Assembly: GCF_001697225.1 (NCBI RefSeq)
Contig: NZ_CP014671.1
Span: 1,984,001 to 2,048,000 of the forward strand
Direction: 5' to 3'
DNA: 64,000 nt
Source of the DNA: Immundisolibacter cernigliae
GTDB lineage: Bacteria > Pseudomonadota > Gammaproteobacteria > Immundisolibacterales > Immundisolibacteraceae
The notes beneath the pieces were generated by a model. It made no database searches. It had not been told where the DNA came from and worked only from the letters and a program-made list of their open reading frames with translations. Numbering within the stretch: the first letter of the stretch is position 1; each line of letters begins with the position of its first letter. This document shows, one piece after another, positions 21,385 through 29,955 of this stretch. The position numbers and the translations under genes are program-made.

Positions 21385-21452
21385 GTAGGAGCGGGCCATG
21401 CCCGCGACCGCAACTGGCCGGCGTCCCGGTCGCGGGCATGGCCCGCTCCTAC
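21385..21452. repeat. Perfect 26-bp inverted repeat, GTAGGAGCG type
   Basis: Arms 21385-21410 and 21427-21452 are exact reverse complements around a 16-base loop. The outer end is GTAGGAGCGGGC. It lies between two convergent genes. The end sequence resembles REP-like palindromes of pseudomonads and xanthomonads. A related element lies at 38449-38503. There is no U-run, so it is a REP-type structure or a factor-independent stop only by inference. Confidence 0.8.
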
Positions 21453-21487
21453 ACGAGAACCGTCTGCCGGGCCGCTTCGACGGGGCC

Positions 21488-22966
21488 TCAACCGCCGCGC
21501 AGTGCTTCCTTGTTGATCTTGCCGGTGCGCGAGCGGGGCAGGGATTCCTCGCGGATGGTCACCTGGCGCGGCACCTTGTAGTCGGCCAGCAGGCCGCGGC
21601 AGTGGTCGACGATGTCACCAGCGGTCAGCGTGGCGCCCGGCTTGGGCACCACCACCGCCCTGACCGCCTCGCCCTTGAGGCCGCCGGTGATGCCGATGAC
21701 CGCCACTTCGGCCACCTGTGGGTGCTTGTAGATGGCGTCCTCGACCTCCGGCGCGTACACCTTCAGGCCTGCCACGTTGATGACGTCCTTCTTGCGGCCC
21801 TGAATCCACAGGTAGCCGTCGGCGTCGAACATGCCGATGTCGCCGGTGTGAAACCAGCCGTCCGGCATCATCTCGGCGGTCAGCGCCGGCCGCCTGAAAT
21901 AGCCCTGCATCAGGCTGGGGCCGGACAGCCAGACCTCGCCGCTGTCGCCGGCCGGCACGTCGTGCCCTTCGTCATCCACGATCCGAACACCGGCATAGGC
22001 CAGGCGCTGGCCGACGGCGCCGAATTTCTCGGGCGGGAAGCGTGCCGGACCCAGCACCACCAGCGGCCCGGTTTCGGTCAGGCCATAGCCCGAGGCCAGG
22101 CCGATGTGCGGCCAGCGGGCATGGAACTGGTGCAGCATTTCCGGCGAGGCGGTCATGCCGAAGGTGAGCAGCGAACGGAACGTCTCCAGCCGATGCTCGC
22201 CGCGCGTGTGCAGCAGCGCGTGCGCCATCGGCGGCACCATGTGCGCCAGGGTCATGCCGTGGCGCTCGGCCTCGTCCAGGAAACGGGATGGCACGAAGCG
22301 GTCGAACAGCAGCAGCGTCATGCCGCTGCGCATCGCGGTGCCCAGCAGCATGGGGCCGGAGATGTGCGACATCGGCACCGCCAGGCCGTAGACGTCACCC
22401 GGTGCGATGCCCAGAACATCGATCATGGCGGTCATCGAGTGCGTCAGCGCATCGTGGCTGAGCATCACTCCCTTCGGGCCGCCGACGGTGCCGGAGGTGT
22501 AAAGCACCACCGCCGTGGTGGTGACGGCATTGAGCGTCAGCGGGGCGAGCGGCGCCGGGCGGCCGGTCTGCTCGACATCGGCCACGGTGTACAGGGCCAG
22601 CGTGTCGCCCTTGACGGTCAGAGCCTCGCGGGCTGCAGCCTCGCTGCCATTGGCCACTACCAGCAATCGCGGCTGCAGGTCGGCCAGGATCTCGGCCAGC
22701 TCGTCGGCCTTGAGCACCGGGTCCAGCGGCACGAACACCGCGCCCAGGGCCACCGTGGCGTAGTAGCCGTCCGAGAACTCCGGCCCGTTTGGCAGCAGCA
22801 TGGCCACCCGGTCGCCGGCCTTGACGCCCAGGCGCTGCAGGCCGTCCTGCCAGCGACCGGCGCGCTGCGCCAGCGTGCCGAAACCGATGGCTTGATCGTT
22901 GAACAGCAGCGCCGTGCCGTCCGGCCAGCGGTCAGCCGCGTCGATCAGTTCATGGGCGATGTTCAT
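21488..22966 (-). CDS. Class I acyl-CoA synthetase (AMP-forming)
   Basis: ATP-dependent ligase making an acyl- or aryl-CoA through an acyl-adenylate. It is 492 aa. The P-loop-like motif is LYTSGTVGGPKGVMLSH near residue 158, GYGLTETGPLV is near 290, GWFHTGDIGMFDADG near 370 and the catalytic lysine region PRSRTGKINKEALRGG at the C-terminus. All core motifs are intact. The acid substrate cannot be inferred. Its start overlaps the end of the upstream acyltransferase gene by 17 bases, so both are in one unit. Confidence 0.92.
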   Translation of the reverse strand: MNIAHELIDAADRWPDGTALLFNDQAIGFGTLAQRAGRWQDGLQRLGVKAGDRVAMLLPNGPEFSDGYYATVALGAVFVPLDPVLKADELAEILADLQPRLLVVANGSEAAAREALTVKGDTLALYTVADVEQTGRPAPLAPLTLNAVTTTAVVLYTSGTVGGPKGVMLSHDALTHSMTAMIDVLGIAPGDVYGLAVPMSHISGPMLLGTAMRSGMTLLLFDRFVPSRFLDEAERHGMTLAHMVPPMAHALLHTRGEHRLETFRSLLTFGMTASPEMLHQFHARWPHIGLASGYGLTETGPLVVLGPARFPPEKFGAVGQRLAYAGVRIVDDEGHDVPAGDSGEVWLSGPSLMQGYFRRPALTAEMMPDGWFHTGDIGMFDADGYLWIQGRKKDVINVAGLKVYAPEVEDAIYKHPQVAEVAVIGITGGLKGEAVRAVVVPKPGATLTAGDIVDHCRGLLADYKVPRQVTIREESLPRSRTGKINKEALRGG

Positions 22967-23873
22967 GCCGTCCCTCCTTCATCTCGCTGCGGCGCGGCCG
23001 CCAGCGGTTGTGGTTCCACATCCATTGTTCGGGGTGCTGCCGCACCCAGCCGCCGAAAATCCGGTGCAGCTCGGCCGTGATAGCCAGCTCGTCGGCCTTG
23101 CGGTCGCCGCTTGGCACAGGCGTCAGTGCTGGCTCGAACACCAATCGGAAGCCATCGCCCACGCGCAGCGCGCAGGCCGGCACGATGGCCGCGCCGGTGC
23201 GCAGGTGCAGCGACGCCGTACCGGTCGCACACCACGCAGGATGCCCGAGAAAATCCACCTTCACGTCGGCCGAGCGCCGGTCGGCAACGATAAACAGAAT
23301 GCCATTGCCGCGCAGCAACTTCAGGCAGGCGTGGGCATGTTCGCGGCTGAGCGGCGTGTTGTAGAAGGTGAGCCCCATGCGGGTGACGGCGTCGGCCTCG
23401 GCCGCGTGGGCCACCGGATTGCTGGGCAGGCGCAGCAGGGAGCCGGTGGCATGGCCGCGCTCGTTCAGGTAGCGCGGCAGCAGCGTCCAGCCGCCCAGAT
23501 GCGCGGTGGCCAGCAGCACGCCCTTGCCGGCCGCCAGGGCAGCATCCAGGTGCTGCAGGCCTTCGACCTGGCACCAGTCGGCGATCGACAGGCCATGCCG
23601 TTGCGGCTCCCAGAACAGCTCGCCAAAGCCGCGCGCCGAGTGCTCGAACACGCCCCGCACGATGGCCCGCCGCTGGGCGACCGACAGCGTGTCGCCATAC
23701 ACCAGGCGCAGGTTGCGGCGCACCAGGCGACGCCAGCCGCCGCCAAACGGACGCATCGCCGCCGCCATCAGCAGGCACCAGCGGCGCAGCGCCGCCGGAT
23801 TCGGCATGGCGCGGATGACGCCCACCAGCGACCAAAACAGCAGCCGCTGCATGGCAAGGACAAATGGATTCAC
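22950..23873 (-). CDS. LpxL/HtrB-like lysophospholipid acyltransferase
   Basis: Predicted inner-membrane acyltransferase of the lipid A biosynthesis (LpxL/HtrB) family. It is 307 aa from GTG at 23873 (VNPFVLAMQRLLFWSLVG); the frame is open further upstream but lacks family similarity there. FEHSARGFGELFW and LLRGNGILFIVADRR fit the family. The usual H-x4-E/D active site (often HFGNWE) is replaced by HLGGWT, lacking the acidic residue. It overlaps the acyl-CoA ligase start, which suggests the two act on the same lipid or acyl group. Confidence 0.8.
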   Translation of the reverse strand: MNPFVLAMQRLLFWSLVGVIRAMPNPAALRRWCLLMAAAMRPFGGGWRRLVRRNLRLVYGDTLSVAQRRAIVRGVFEHSARGFGELFWEPQRHGLSIADWCQVEGLQHLDAALAAGKGVLLATAHLGGWTLLPRYLNERGHATGSLLRLPSNPVAHAAEADAVTRMGLTFYNTPLSREHAHACLKLLRGNGILFIVADRRSADVKVDFLGHPAWCATGTASLHLRTGAAIVPACALRVGDGFRLVFEPALTPVPSGDRKADELAITAELHRIFGGWVRQHPEQWMWNHNRWRPRRSEMKEGRHEHRP

Positions 23874-23999
23874 GCGGTGATGGCCCGGACTGGCGACGGG
23901 AGGCCCAACCGGGCCGGGCCGCGGGGGCGAATTCGGTGCAATGATACCGGCGAGCACCGGCAGCAAGACCGGCAGACACAGCAAACCGAGGAGAACGCG

Positions 24000-24854
24000 A
24001 TGCAGACGCTCACGTCAGAGGTGTACCTGGAAGGGCTCGTATTCGGCGAATGCCCGCGCTGGCACGGCGGCGCCCTGTGGCTATCGGACATGTTCGGCGG
24101 GCGCGTGCTGCGCTCGACCGGCCCGGCGCAGGCCGAAACGGTACTCACGCTGCCCGGCGGGCGCCCGTCCGGACTCGCCTTTCTGGACGACGGCAGTCTG
24201 CTGGTGGTGTCGATGCAGGACCGCAAGTTGCTGCGCCGCTGGCCGGATGGCCGGGTGGAGCCGTTCGCGGATCTGGCGCCGCACGTTACCGGCGACATCA
24301 ACGACATGGTCCGCGCGCCCGATGGCGGGGTGTTTGTCGGCAACTTCGGTTTCGACCTGTTCGGCGGCGGCGAGGGCCGGCTGACCAACCTGCACCACGT
24401 CGATGCCCAGGGGCGCGTGCGCGAAGTGGCGACCGAGCTCAATTTCCCGAACGGCATGGTGATCACGCCCGACCGCGGCACGCTGATCGTGGCCGAAACC
24501 TTTGCCCATCGCCTGACGGCGTTTGACATCCGCGGCGGCGCCCTGGTCAACCGCCGGGTGTTCGCGACGCTGGGCGACTACGCACCGGACGGCATTTGCC
24601 TGGACTCCGCCGGCGCGGTGTGGGTCAGCGCCTTTGTCGGCGATGCCTACCTGCGCGTCGAGCAGGGCGGCAGGATCACGCACCAGGTGCCGACGCCCGG
24701 CCGGCGAGCGGTGGCCTGCAACCTGGGCGGCCCGGACGGGCGCACGCTGTTCATGGTCACCGCCGACACCGACGTCGAGCGCCTGGCCAGGGGCGACTCC
24801 AGCGCCCGTGTGGAAACCGTGCAGGTTCAGATTGCGGGGGCGGGCTCGCCCTGA
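24000..24854 (+). CDS. SMP-30/gluconolactonase family protein
   Basis: Six-bladed beta-propeller lactonase-like hydrolase, 284 aa. The start is ATG at 24000 after GAGGAGAACGCG. Family hallmarks are VFGECPRWHGGALWLSDMFG near residue 12 (metal Glu), GDINDMVRAPDGGVFVGNFG near 100, LNFPNGMVITPDRGTLIVAE near 148 and DGICLDSAGAVWVSAFVGDA near 197. The substrate is unknown. It may hydrolyse a lactone intermediate of the neighbouring catabolic genes, but that rests on context alone. Confidence 0.88.
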   Translation: MQTLTSEVYLEGLVFGECPRWHGGALWLSDMFGGRVLRSTGPAQAETVLTLPGGRPSGLAFLDDGSLLVVSMQDRKLLRRWPDGRVEPFADLAPHVTGDINDMVRAPDGGVFVGNFGFDLFGGGEGRLTNLHHVDAQGRVREVATELNFPNGMVITPDRGTLIVAETFAHRLTAFDIRGGALVNRRVFATLGDYAPDGICLDSAGAVWVSAFVGDAYLRVEQGGRITHQVPTPGRRAVACNLGGPDGRTLFMVTADTDVERLARGDSSARVETVQVQIAGAGSP

Positions 24855-24857
24855 AGC

Positions 24858-24911
24858 TTGTCAAGGCGCCCGCCGGGCGCTACTTTGCGTACCCTTAAAT
24901 AACGAACGTTA
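24858..24911 (+). promoter_or_regulatory. Candidate promoter and palindromic operator for amidohydrolase-Rieske unit
   Basis: TTGTCA (24858-24863), a 17-base spacer and TACTTT (24881-24886) could form a sigma-70 promoter with a weak -10. TAACG-AA-CGTTA (24900-24911) is a 5+5 inverted repeat near the predicted transcript start, a usual place for a repressor site. The spacer itself holds a GC-rich inverted repeat that might instead end the SMP-30 transcript. Confidence 0.35.
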
Positions 24912-24944
24912 GGCAACTGCTGCTTTGCCGAGGAGACCGCCCCG

Positions 24945-26027
24945 ATGGACGCCACCACACTGCGCCCGGCCGTCGACGCCGACGGCCACATCATGGAATC
25001 GCTGGCCGAGATGGCCGAGTACGCGCACCCGTCGGTACGCGAGCTGTGCCTGAACCCGCAGAATTTCTTTCGTACGCCGTTTCCGACGCTCGACGGCGTG
25101 CACTGGCCAAATCCGGCCGTTTTTCAGGCCGAACACGGCGTGATGGGCGAGCAGGAAACGGCCAGCAAGCACCGCAAGGGCTCGGCCGAGGACTGGCTGG
25201 AGTTCCTCGGCAACGTCAACGTCGAATACGCCGTCATGTACACCAGCGAAGGCCTGACGGTCGGCCAGCTGCGTGAAAACAACTACGCCGTTGCCGTCTG
25301 CCGCGCCTATAACGACTACGTCGCCGACCGTTATAGGCGGGTCAGCGACAAGCTGTTGCCGATGGCGCTGATCCCGATGCAGAAAGTGGACGAGGCGGTC
25401 ATCGAACTGCGCCGCGCGGTGAAGGAGCTGAAGCTGCCGGGCGCGATGCTGCCCTCGACCGGCCTGCCGCTGGACCTAGGGCACGAGTATTACTGGCCGG
25501 TCTACAAGGAGGCATCCGAGCTGGGCTGCGCGCTGGGCGTGCACGGCGGCTCCAACGTCGGTCTGGGGCTCGGTTCGGTCAATTCGATTCTCGCCTCGCA
25601 CGTCGTGCATCACCCGATGGGCCTGATGATCGCTGCCACGTCGATGATCCATAACGGACTTTTCGAGCGCTTTCCGGACCTGCGCGTCACCTATGCGGAG
25701 GGCGGCTGCGGCTGGACCACCGTGCTGCTCGATCGCATGGCGCGCAATGCGGAACTGGGCATGATGGGCGCCTACCGCACCTTCGAGGAGGCGCTTGGCA
25801 CCGGCCGTATCCTGATCGGCTGCGAGCCTGGCGAGGGCACGCTGGCACACCTGATCAAGCGCGTGGGTCCGGATGCATGGGCCTTTTCCACCGACTACCC
25901 GCACGAGGTGGATTTCCGCGCCGTGCGCAAGGAAATCGAGGCCGCCTACGCGCAGCCGGACTTGACCCTGGAGGAGAAGAACAAGCTCCTGGGCGACAAC
26001 GCGCGGCGCTTTTTCAGGTTGATGTAA
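24945..26027 (+). CDS. Amidohydrolase family protein (ACMSD-like)
   Basis: TIM-barrel metal-dependent hydrolase or decarboxylase, 360 aa. The start MDATTLRPAVDADGHIME carries the metal motif DxH (DADGH). GCALGVHGGSN near residue 195 and STDYPHEVD near 318 supply further metal and catalytic His/Asp residues typical of the amidohydrolase_2 group. Members often decarboxylate or hydrolyse aromatic catabolic intermediates; the substrate here is unknown. It precedes the Rieske oxygenase by 38 bases, so they probably form one operon. Confidence 0.88.
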   Translation: MDATTLRPAVDADGHIMESLAEMAEYAHPSVRELCLNPQNFFRTPFPTLDGVHWPNPAVFQAEHGVMGEQETASKHRKGSAEDWLEFLGNVNVEYAVMYTSEGLTVGQLRENNYAVAVCRAYNDYVADRYRRVSDKLLPMALIPMQKVDEAVIELRRAVKELKLPGAMLPSTGLPLDLGHEYYWPVYKEASELGCALGVHGGSNVGLGLGSVNSILASHVVHHPMGLMIAATSMIHNGLFERFPDLRVTYAEGGCGWTTVLLDRMARNAELGMMGAYRTFEEALGTGRILIGCEPGEGTLAHLIKRVGPDAWAFSTDYPHEVDFRAVRKEIEAAYAQPDLTLEEKNKLLGDNARRFFRLM

Positions 26028-26065
26028 GCGCTGGTTTGGGCGTTCGCATTTCAGGAGGAACCCTG

Positions 26066-27283
26066 ATGAAACCCAACGACACCCTGCCGGCCTCATTGCC
26101 ACGCTGGCCGGCGGCGTTCAATCAGGTGCCCAAGTGGGCATTCGAGGATGCCGATGTGTTCGCCCTGGAGCACGAGCGCATCTTTCGCGGCCCGGTCTGG
26201 CACCCGGTGGCGCACGACGCCGAGTTGCCCAAGCCCGGCGATTACAAGACCGTTACCGTGGGCCGCACGCCGCTGTTGATCATCCGCGGTGACGACGGCG
26301 TGGTGCGCGCCTTCCACAACGCCTGCACGCACCGCAGCACGCGCCTTGCGATGGCCTTTCGCGGCCACAGCGGCGACATCGAGTGCCCCTACCACCGATG
26401 GGTATTCGATACCCGTGGGCAATTGCGATCATGCCCGGGCGAGGCCGAGTTCCCGCCCGATTTCAAACGCGCCGACTACAACCTGGCCGAGCCCCGTACG
26501 GGGACATACATGGGCCTGTTGTTCGTGAGCCTGCATGCCAGTCCGCCGCCGCTGATGGACTGGATGGGCCACATGGCAGAGCCGGTCAGGGATGCCCTGG
26601 GCGGCGATGGCCGGTTGACGCTGCTGGGCTATCAGAAGGTCCGCTACCAGTCCAACTGGAAGGTCTACATCGACAACGACGCCTTCCATGCGCCGCTGCT
26701 GCACGCCGCCTTTCGCATCCTGCGCTGGCAGGGTGGCAGCGGGCGCCAGAGCCGTTTGCCGGCCGGACACATGATGATCCTGTCCGAGGTGGCAGCTCAG
26801 CCCAGTGACGGCGGGCTGCTGCGCGACCCGAGCGTGATCGGCTACCAGGGTGGCGCTGCGCCGCGCAACAAGGCGGCCGCGCAGGCGGCCGGCTCCAGCC
26901 TGCTGGCGTTCTGGCCACTGACGGCGATCGCAAACCACCTGGACATCTTCAACATTCGTTATGCAAACCCGGTCGGGCTGGACCAGGTCGAGGTGCATTA
27001 CGCCTACTTCGCCCACGCCGATGACGACGCCGACATGGTGCGCCACCGCCTGCGCCAGTCGTCGAACATGATCGGTCCGAGCGGCTTCGTGAGCCTGGAG
27101 GACGCCACCGTATTCCTGCGCATCCAGCAGGCGCTGGACACCGACCCGTCGACCACCTTTTTTCTGAAGGGGTACCGCGAGGGCGCCGACCTGACCGAGA
27201 CCAAGCAGAACGACGAGGCGCCCAACGCCCTGTGGTGGGAGCACTACCGGCAGCTGATGGGGTTTGTGCGCGAGGAAGCCTGA
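26066..27283 (+). CDS. Rieske ring-hydroxylating oxygenase, alpha subunit
   Basis: Terminal oxygenase subunit, 405 aa. The start is ATG at 26066 after a strong AGGAGGA site. The Rieske [2Fe-2S] ligands are CTH near residue 90 and CPYH near 110. The mononuclear iron site is DNDAFHAPLLH near 205. No beta subunit, ferredoxin or reductase gene is adjacent, so electrons must come from elsewhere. It is paralogous to the gene at 38517-39698 (compare GYQKVRYQSNWK with GYQKVVYDTNWK). The substrate is probably aromatic, but unproven. Confidence 0.93.
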   Translation: MKPNDTLPASLPRWPAAFNQVPKWAFEDADVFALEHERIFRGPVWHPVAHDAELPKPGDYKTVTVGRTPLLIIRGDDGVVRAFHNACTHRSTRLAMAFRGHSGDIECPYHRWVFDTRGQLRSCPGEAEFPPDFKRADYNLAEPRTGTYMGLLFVSLHASPPPLMDWMGHMAEPVRDALGGDGRLTLLGYQKVRYQSNWKVYIDNDAFHAPLLHAAFRILRWQGGSGRQSRLPAGHMMILSEVAAQPSDGGLLRDPSVIGYQGGAAPRNKAAAQAAGSSLLAFWPLTAIANHLDIFNIRYANPVGLDQVEVHYAYFAHADDDADMVRHRLRQSSNMIGPSGFVSLEDATVFLRIQQALDTDPSTTFFLKGYREGADLTETKQNDEAPNALWWEHYRQLMGFVREEA

Positions 27284-27356
27284 AGGGACGTTCTGGGCGC
27301 CTCGACTCAGGCGAGTCTCGTCTGCTGGGCGCCGCGCGTGGCGGCGGTGATCTGCG

Positions 27357-27821
27357 TCAGGCCGCTGGAGCTGGCTCGTCGGTCGGCGCATCCAATGGCG
27401 GCACCGGCCGTGGCCTTCGCTGCTCGTCCACGGCGACGAAAGTCACCGTGGCTTCCGTGACCTTGACCACTTGACCGGGATCGCCAGCGCGCTGCGCGTA
27501 CGCCACCAGTTGCAGGGTCAGCGAGGTGCGGCCGACGCGCACGACATGGCCGTAACAACTGACCAGGTCGCCGACGAATACCGGCTGCAGGAACTCAAAT
27601 GCGTTCATGGCCACGGTGACCACGCGGCCACCAGCGCGGCGACTGGCAAGAACGCCGCCGGCCAGGTCCATCTGCGCCATGATCCAGCCGCCGAAGATGT
27701 CGCCGGTGGGATTGGTGTCGGCCGGCATGGCCAACACGCGGATGGCCGGCTCGGTGCCGGCAAGGACTGGATCGATCACGCGGGTGCCTCTTGATACGGT
27801 GGGGATTGCCCCCATCTTCAT
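27357..27821 (-). CDS. Acyl-CoA thioesterase, YciA-like hotdog fold
   Basis: A 154 aa single-hotdog thioesterase that hydrolyses acyl-CoA. The signature ADTNPTGDIFGGWIMAQMDL near residue 35 includes the catalytic Asp-containing helix, and VTVAMNAFEFLQPVFVGDLV follows. YciA relatives prefer short to medium acyl-CoA. The Pro/Ala-rich tail is longer than minimal family members. It is convergent with the Rieske gene and followed upstream by tRNA-Glu on the same strand. Confidence 0.9.
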   Translation of the reverse strand: MKMGAIPTVSRGTRVIDPVLAGTEPAIRVLAMPADTNPTGDIFGGWIMAQMDLAGGVLASRRAGGRVVTVAMNAFEFLQPVFVGDLVSCYGHVVRVGRTSLTLQLVAYAQRAGDPGQVVKVTEATVTFVAVDEQRRPRPVPPLDAPTDEPAPAA

Positions 27822-27860
27822 GCTTACGCAACATCCGGGCCGGTTGATTCGGCTGTCGGA

Positions 27861-27936
27861 TGGCGCTCCCTAGGGGACTCGAACCCCTGTTTTCGCCGTG
27901 AGAGGGCGACGTCCTGGGCCACTAGACGAAGGGAGC
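27861..27936 (-). tRNA. tRNA-Glu (anticodon CTC)
   Basis: A 76-base cloverleaf on the minus strand. The acceptor arm GCTCCCT pairs with AGGGAGC and the 3' CCA is encoded. The anticodon loop is CTCTCAC, giving anticodon CTC, which reads GAG. The T-arm is CAGGGGTTCGAGTCCCCTA. It is divergent from pcnB. No integrase or island is attached to it. Confidence 0.95.
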
Positions 27937-27960
27937 CGGTGGCGTCAAAGGCAAGCTGCT

Positions 27961-27989
27961 ACTATAGCCCACACACGTCCTGTTGCGAC
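27961..27989 (-). promoter_or_regulatory. Candidate promoter for tRNA-Glu
   Basis: TATAGT on the minus strand at 27961-27966, about 25 bases before the tRNA 5' end, preceded at 17 bases by a weak -35 (GTCGCA). The -10 is convincing; the -35 is not. Confidence 0.35.
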
Positions 27990-28037
27990 AGGCGGGCACT
28001 GCGCCCGCCCCCGGGACGCACCCTCGACACGAGACCT

Positions 28038-29366
28038 ATGCCGGAACCTTCCCTCGGCCCGCCCCGCATCCTGCCCCGCAGCGAACATTCCATTTCCCGC
28101 GCGCACATCAGCAAGAGCGCGCTGAACGTCCTGTACGGCCTGCACAAGGCCGGTTACGAGGCCTGTCTGGTCGGCGGCGGCGTTCGCGATCTGCTGCTGG
28201 GTGTCACGCCCAAGGACTTCGACATCGCCACCAGCGCGCTGCCCGAACAGGTGCGCGCCACCTTCCGCAACAGCCGGCTGATCGGCCGGCGCTTTCGCCT
28301 GGCGCATGTGCACTTCGGGCCGGACATCGTCGAGGTAGCCACCTACCGCGCCTCGCACGACAAGGCCGAGGACGAAGCCGATGCCCGCCTGGACGGCGAT
28401 CGCATCCTGCGCGACAACGTCTACGGCACGCGCGAGGAAGACGTGATTCGCCGGGACTTCACCGTCAATGCGCTGTACTACCGCATCGAGGATTTCTCGC
28501 TCATCGATCACGTCGGCGCGCTGGAGGACATCGACAAGCGCCGCCTGCGCACCATCGGCGATCCGGAGGCCCGCTACCGCGAGGATCCGGTGCGCATGCT
28601 GCGCGCCGTGCGCCTGGCCGCCAAGCTGGAGCTGACCATCGAACCGGCCACCGAGGCGCCGCTGTTCGAACTCGGTTATCTGCTCGAAACGGTGCCGCAG
28701 GCGCGGTTGTTCGACGAGACGGTCAAGCTGCTGCTGTCCGGGCATGGCATTCGCAGCTACGAACAGCTGAGTCGCTATCGGCTGCTCGATTACCTGTTTC
28801 CGGTGGAGTCCGCCGCGCTGGCGCCGGAGCGCGACCGGCTGATCCGTGCCGCGCTGACCAACACTGATCAGCGGGTCGCTGCCGGCCTGCCGGTGACACC
28901 GGCGTTCCTGATTGCGGTCTTGTTGTGGGAGCCGCTGCAGGAAGCGATGGCGCATCAATTGGTGCGCGGCGTGTCCGAACACGATGCCTTGATCAAGGCG
29001 CAGGAAGACGTGCTGCGCACGCAAAACGACCTGCTCGCGGTGCCCAAGCGCTTTACGCTGCCGGCGGCCGAAATCTGGTCCCTGCAAAGCCGGCTGCAAC
29101 GCCGTCGCCAGCCCGACCGCTTGCTCGGCCACCCACGGTTTCGGGCGGCCTTCGATTTCCTGGCCCTGCGCGCTCAGTCCGAGCCGGACCTGCAGTCTGT
29201 GGTCAATTTCTGGGCCGCCCGACAGGAAGGACTGGACCTGCCGATCGAGGCCGAAACCGACGGCGAGTCCCCCGACGGCGCGCTGCCGCGCCGTCGCCGC
29301 CGTCGGCGTGGTCGGCGGCGCGGCGCCCAGGGCGCCTCTGCGCCACCGGTCGCCGCCGACGTATGA
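28038..29366 (+). CDS. pcnB: Poly(A) polymerase I
   Basis: Adds 3' poly(A) tails to RNA, promoting turnover. It is 442 aa from ATG at 28038 (MPEPSLGPPRILPRSEHSIS). Upstream in-frame codons run into the tRNA promoter region and are unlikely to be translated. The nucleotidyltransferase motif is GGGVRDLLLGVTPKDFDIAT near residue 48 (catalytic DFD). RRDFTVNALYY is near 140 and REDPVRMLRAVRLAAKL near 180. A C-terminal arginine-rich tail follows (PRRRRRRRGRRRG), which fits RNA binding and pcnB rather than CCA-adding enzymes. It overlaps folK by 4 bases. Confidence 0.94.
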   Translation: MPEPSLGPPRILPRSEHSISRAHISKSALNVLYGLHKAGYEACLVGGGVRDLLLGVTPKDFDIATSALPEQVRATFRNSRLIGRRFRLAHVHFGPDIVEVATYRASHDKAEDEADARLDGDRILRDNVYGTREEDVIRRDFTVNALYYRIEDFSLIDHVGALEDIDKRRLRTIGDPEARYREDPVRMLRAVRLAAKLELTIEPATEAPLFELGYLLETVPQARLFDETVKLLLSGHGIRSYEQLSRYRLLDYLFPVESAALAPERDRLIRAALTNTDQRVAAGLPVTPAFLIAVLLWEPLQEAMAHQLVRGVSEHDALIKAQEDVLRTQNDLLAVPKRFTLPAAEIWSLQSRLQRRRQPDRLLGHPRFRAAFDFLALRAQSEPDLQSVVNFWAARQEGLDLPIEAETDGESPDGALPRRRRRRRGRRRGAQGASAPPVAADV

Positions 29367-29893
29367 ACGCTTGGCCGGCATTCATCGGCCTGGGCGCGAA
29401 CCTTGACGATCCTGCCGGGCAGATCGAGCGCGCGCTGGGCGCCATCGCCAGCCTGCCGCTGACCACGCTCGTGAAGCGTTCAGCCCTGTACCTTAGCCGC
29501 CCCATGGGGCCGGCCGATCAGCCGGATTACATCAACGCAGTCGCAAAGGTGGACACCGGCCTGCCGGCGGCCGAGTTGCTGACCGAACTGCTGGCCATCG
29601 AGCGCCGCCAGGGCCGGCAACGCTGCGCCGATCAGCGCAACGGGCCGCGCACGCTGGATCTGGACCTGCTGCTGTATGCGGACCTCGTGAGCCACGAGCC
29701 TGCCCTGACCCTGCCGCACCCCGGGGCTCACGAGCGCGACTTCGTGCTGGTGCCGCTGGCCGAGATTGCGCCGCGGCTGGTCATACCCGGTCGCGGGCGG
29801 GTCAGTGAGCTGCTCGCCGGCTGCATCGACCACGGCCTGTGTCGCTACGACCCACCGGCAACGGTCGCAACAGCGGCCGCGCTTGCGGGCTGA
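29363..29893 (+). CDS. folK: HPPK, 2-amino-4-hydroxy-6-hydroxymethyldihydropteridine diphosphokinase
   Basis: Transfers pyrophosphate to 6-hydroxymethyl-dihydropterin in folate synthesis. It is 176 aa. The start ATG overlaps the pcnB stop (ATGA). FIGLGANLDDP is at the N-terminus. The HPPK signature RNGPRTLDLDLLLY near residue 93 carries the Mg-binding aspartates. The C-terminus is slightly extended. pcnB-folK-panB is a common gammaproteobacterial order. Confidence 0.95.
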   Translation: MNAWPAFIGLGANLDDPAGQIERALGAIASLPLTTLVKRSALYLSRPMGPADQPDYINAVAKVDTGLPAAELLTELLAIERRQGRQRCADQRNGPRTLDLDLLLYADLVSHEPALTLPHPGAHERDFVLVPLAEIAPRLVIPGRGRVSELLAGCIDHGLCRYDPPATVATAAALAG

Positions 29894-29955
29894 CCCCCCT
29901 TCATTAGAATGTCGCGCCCCGCAGCCCGCCCGGGCTGCCGCGAGGAGCCAGTGCC

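Noticed and set aside
27861-27936. tRNA-Glu as an integration site for the accessory island
   Set aside because: The island ends 8 kb away and no partial tRNA copy or integrase was seen.
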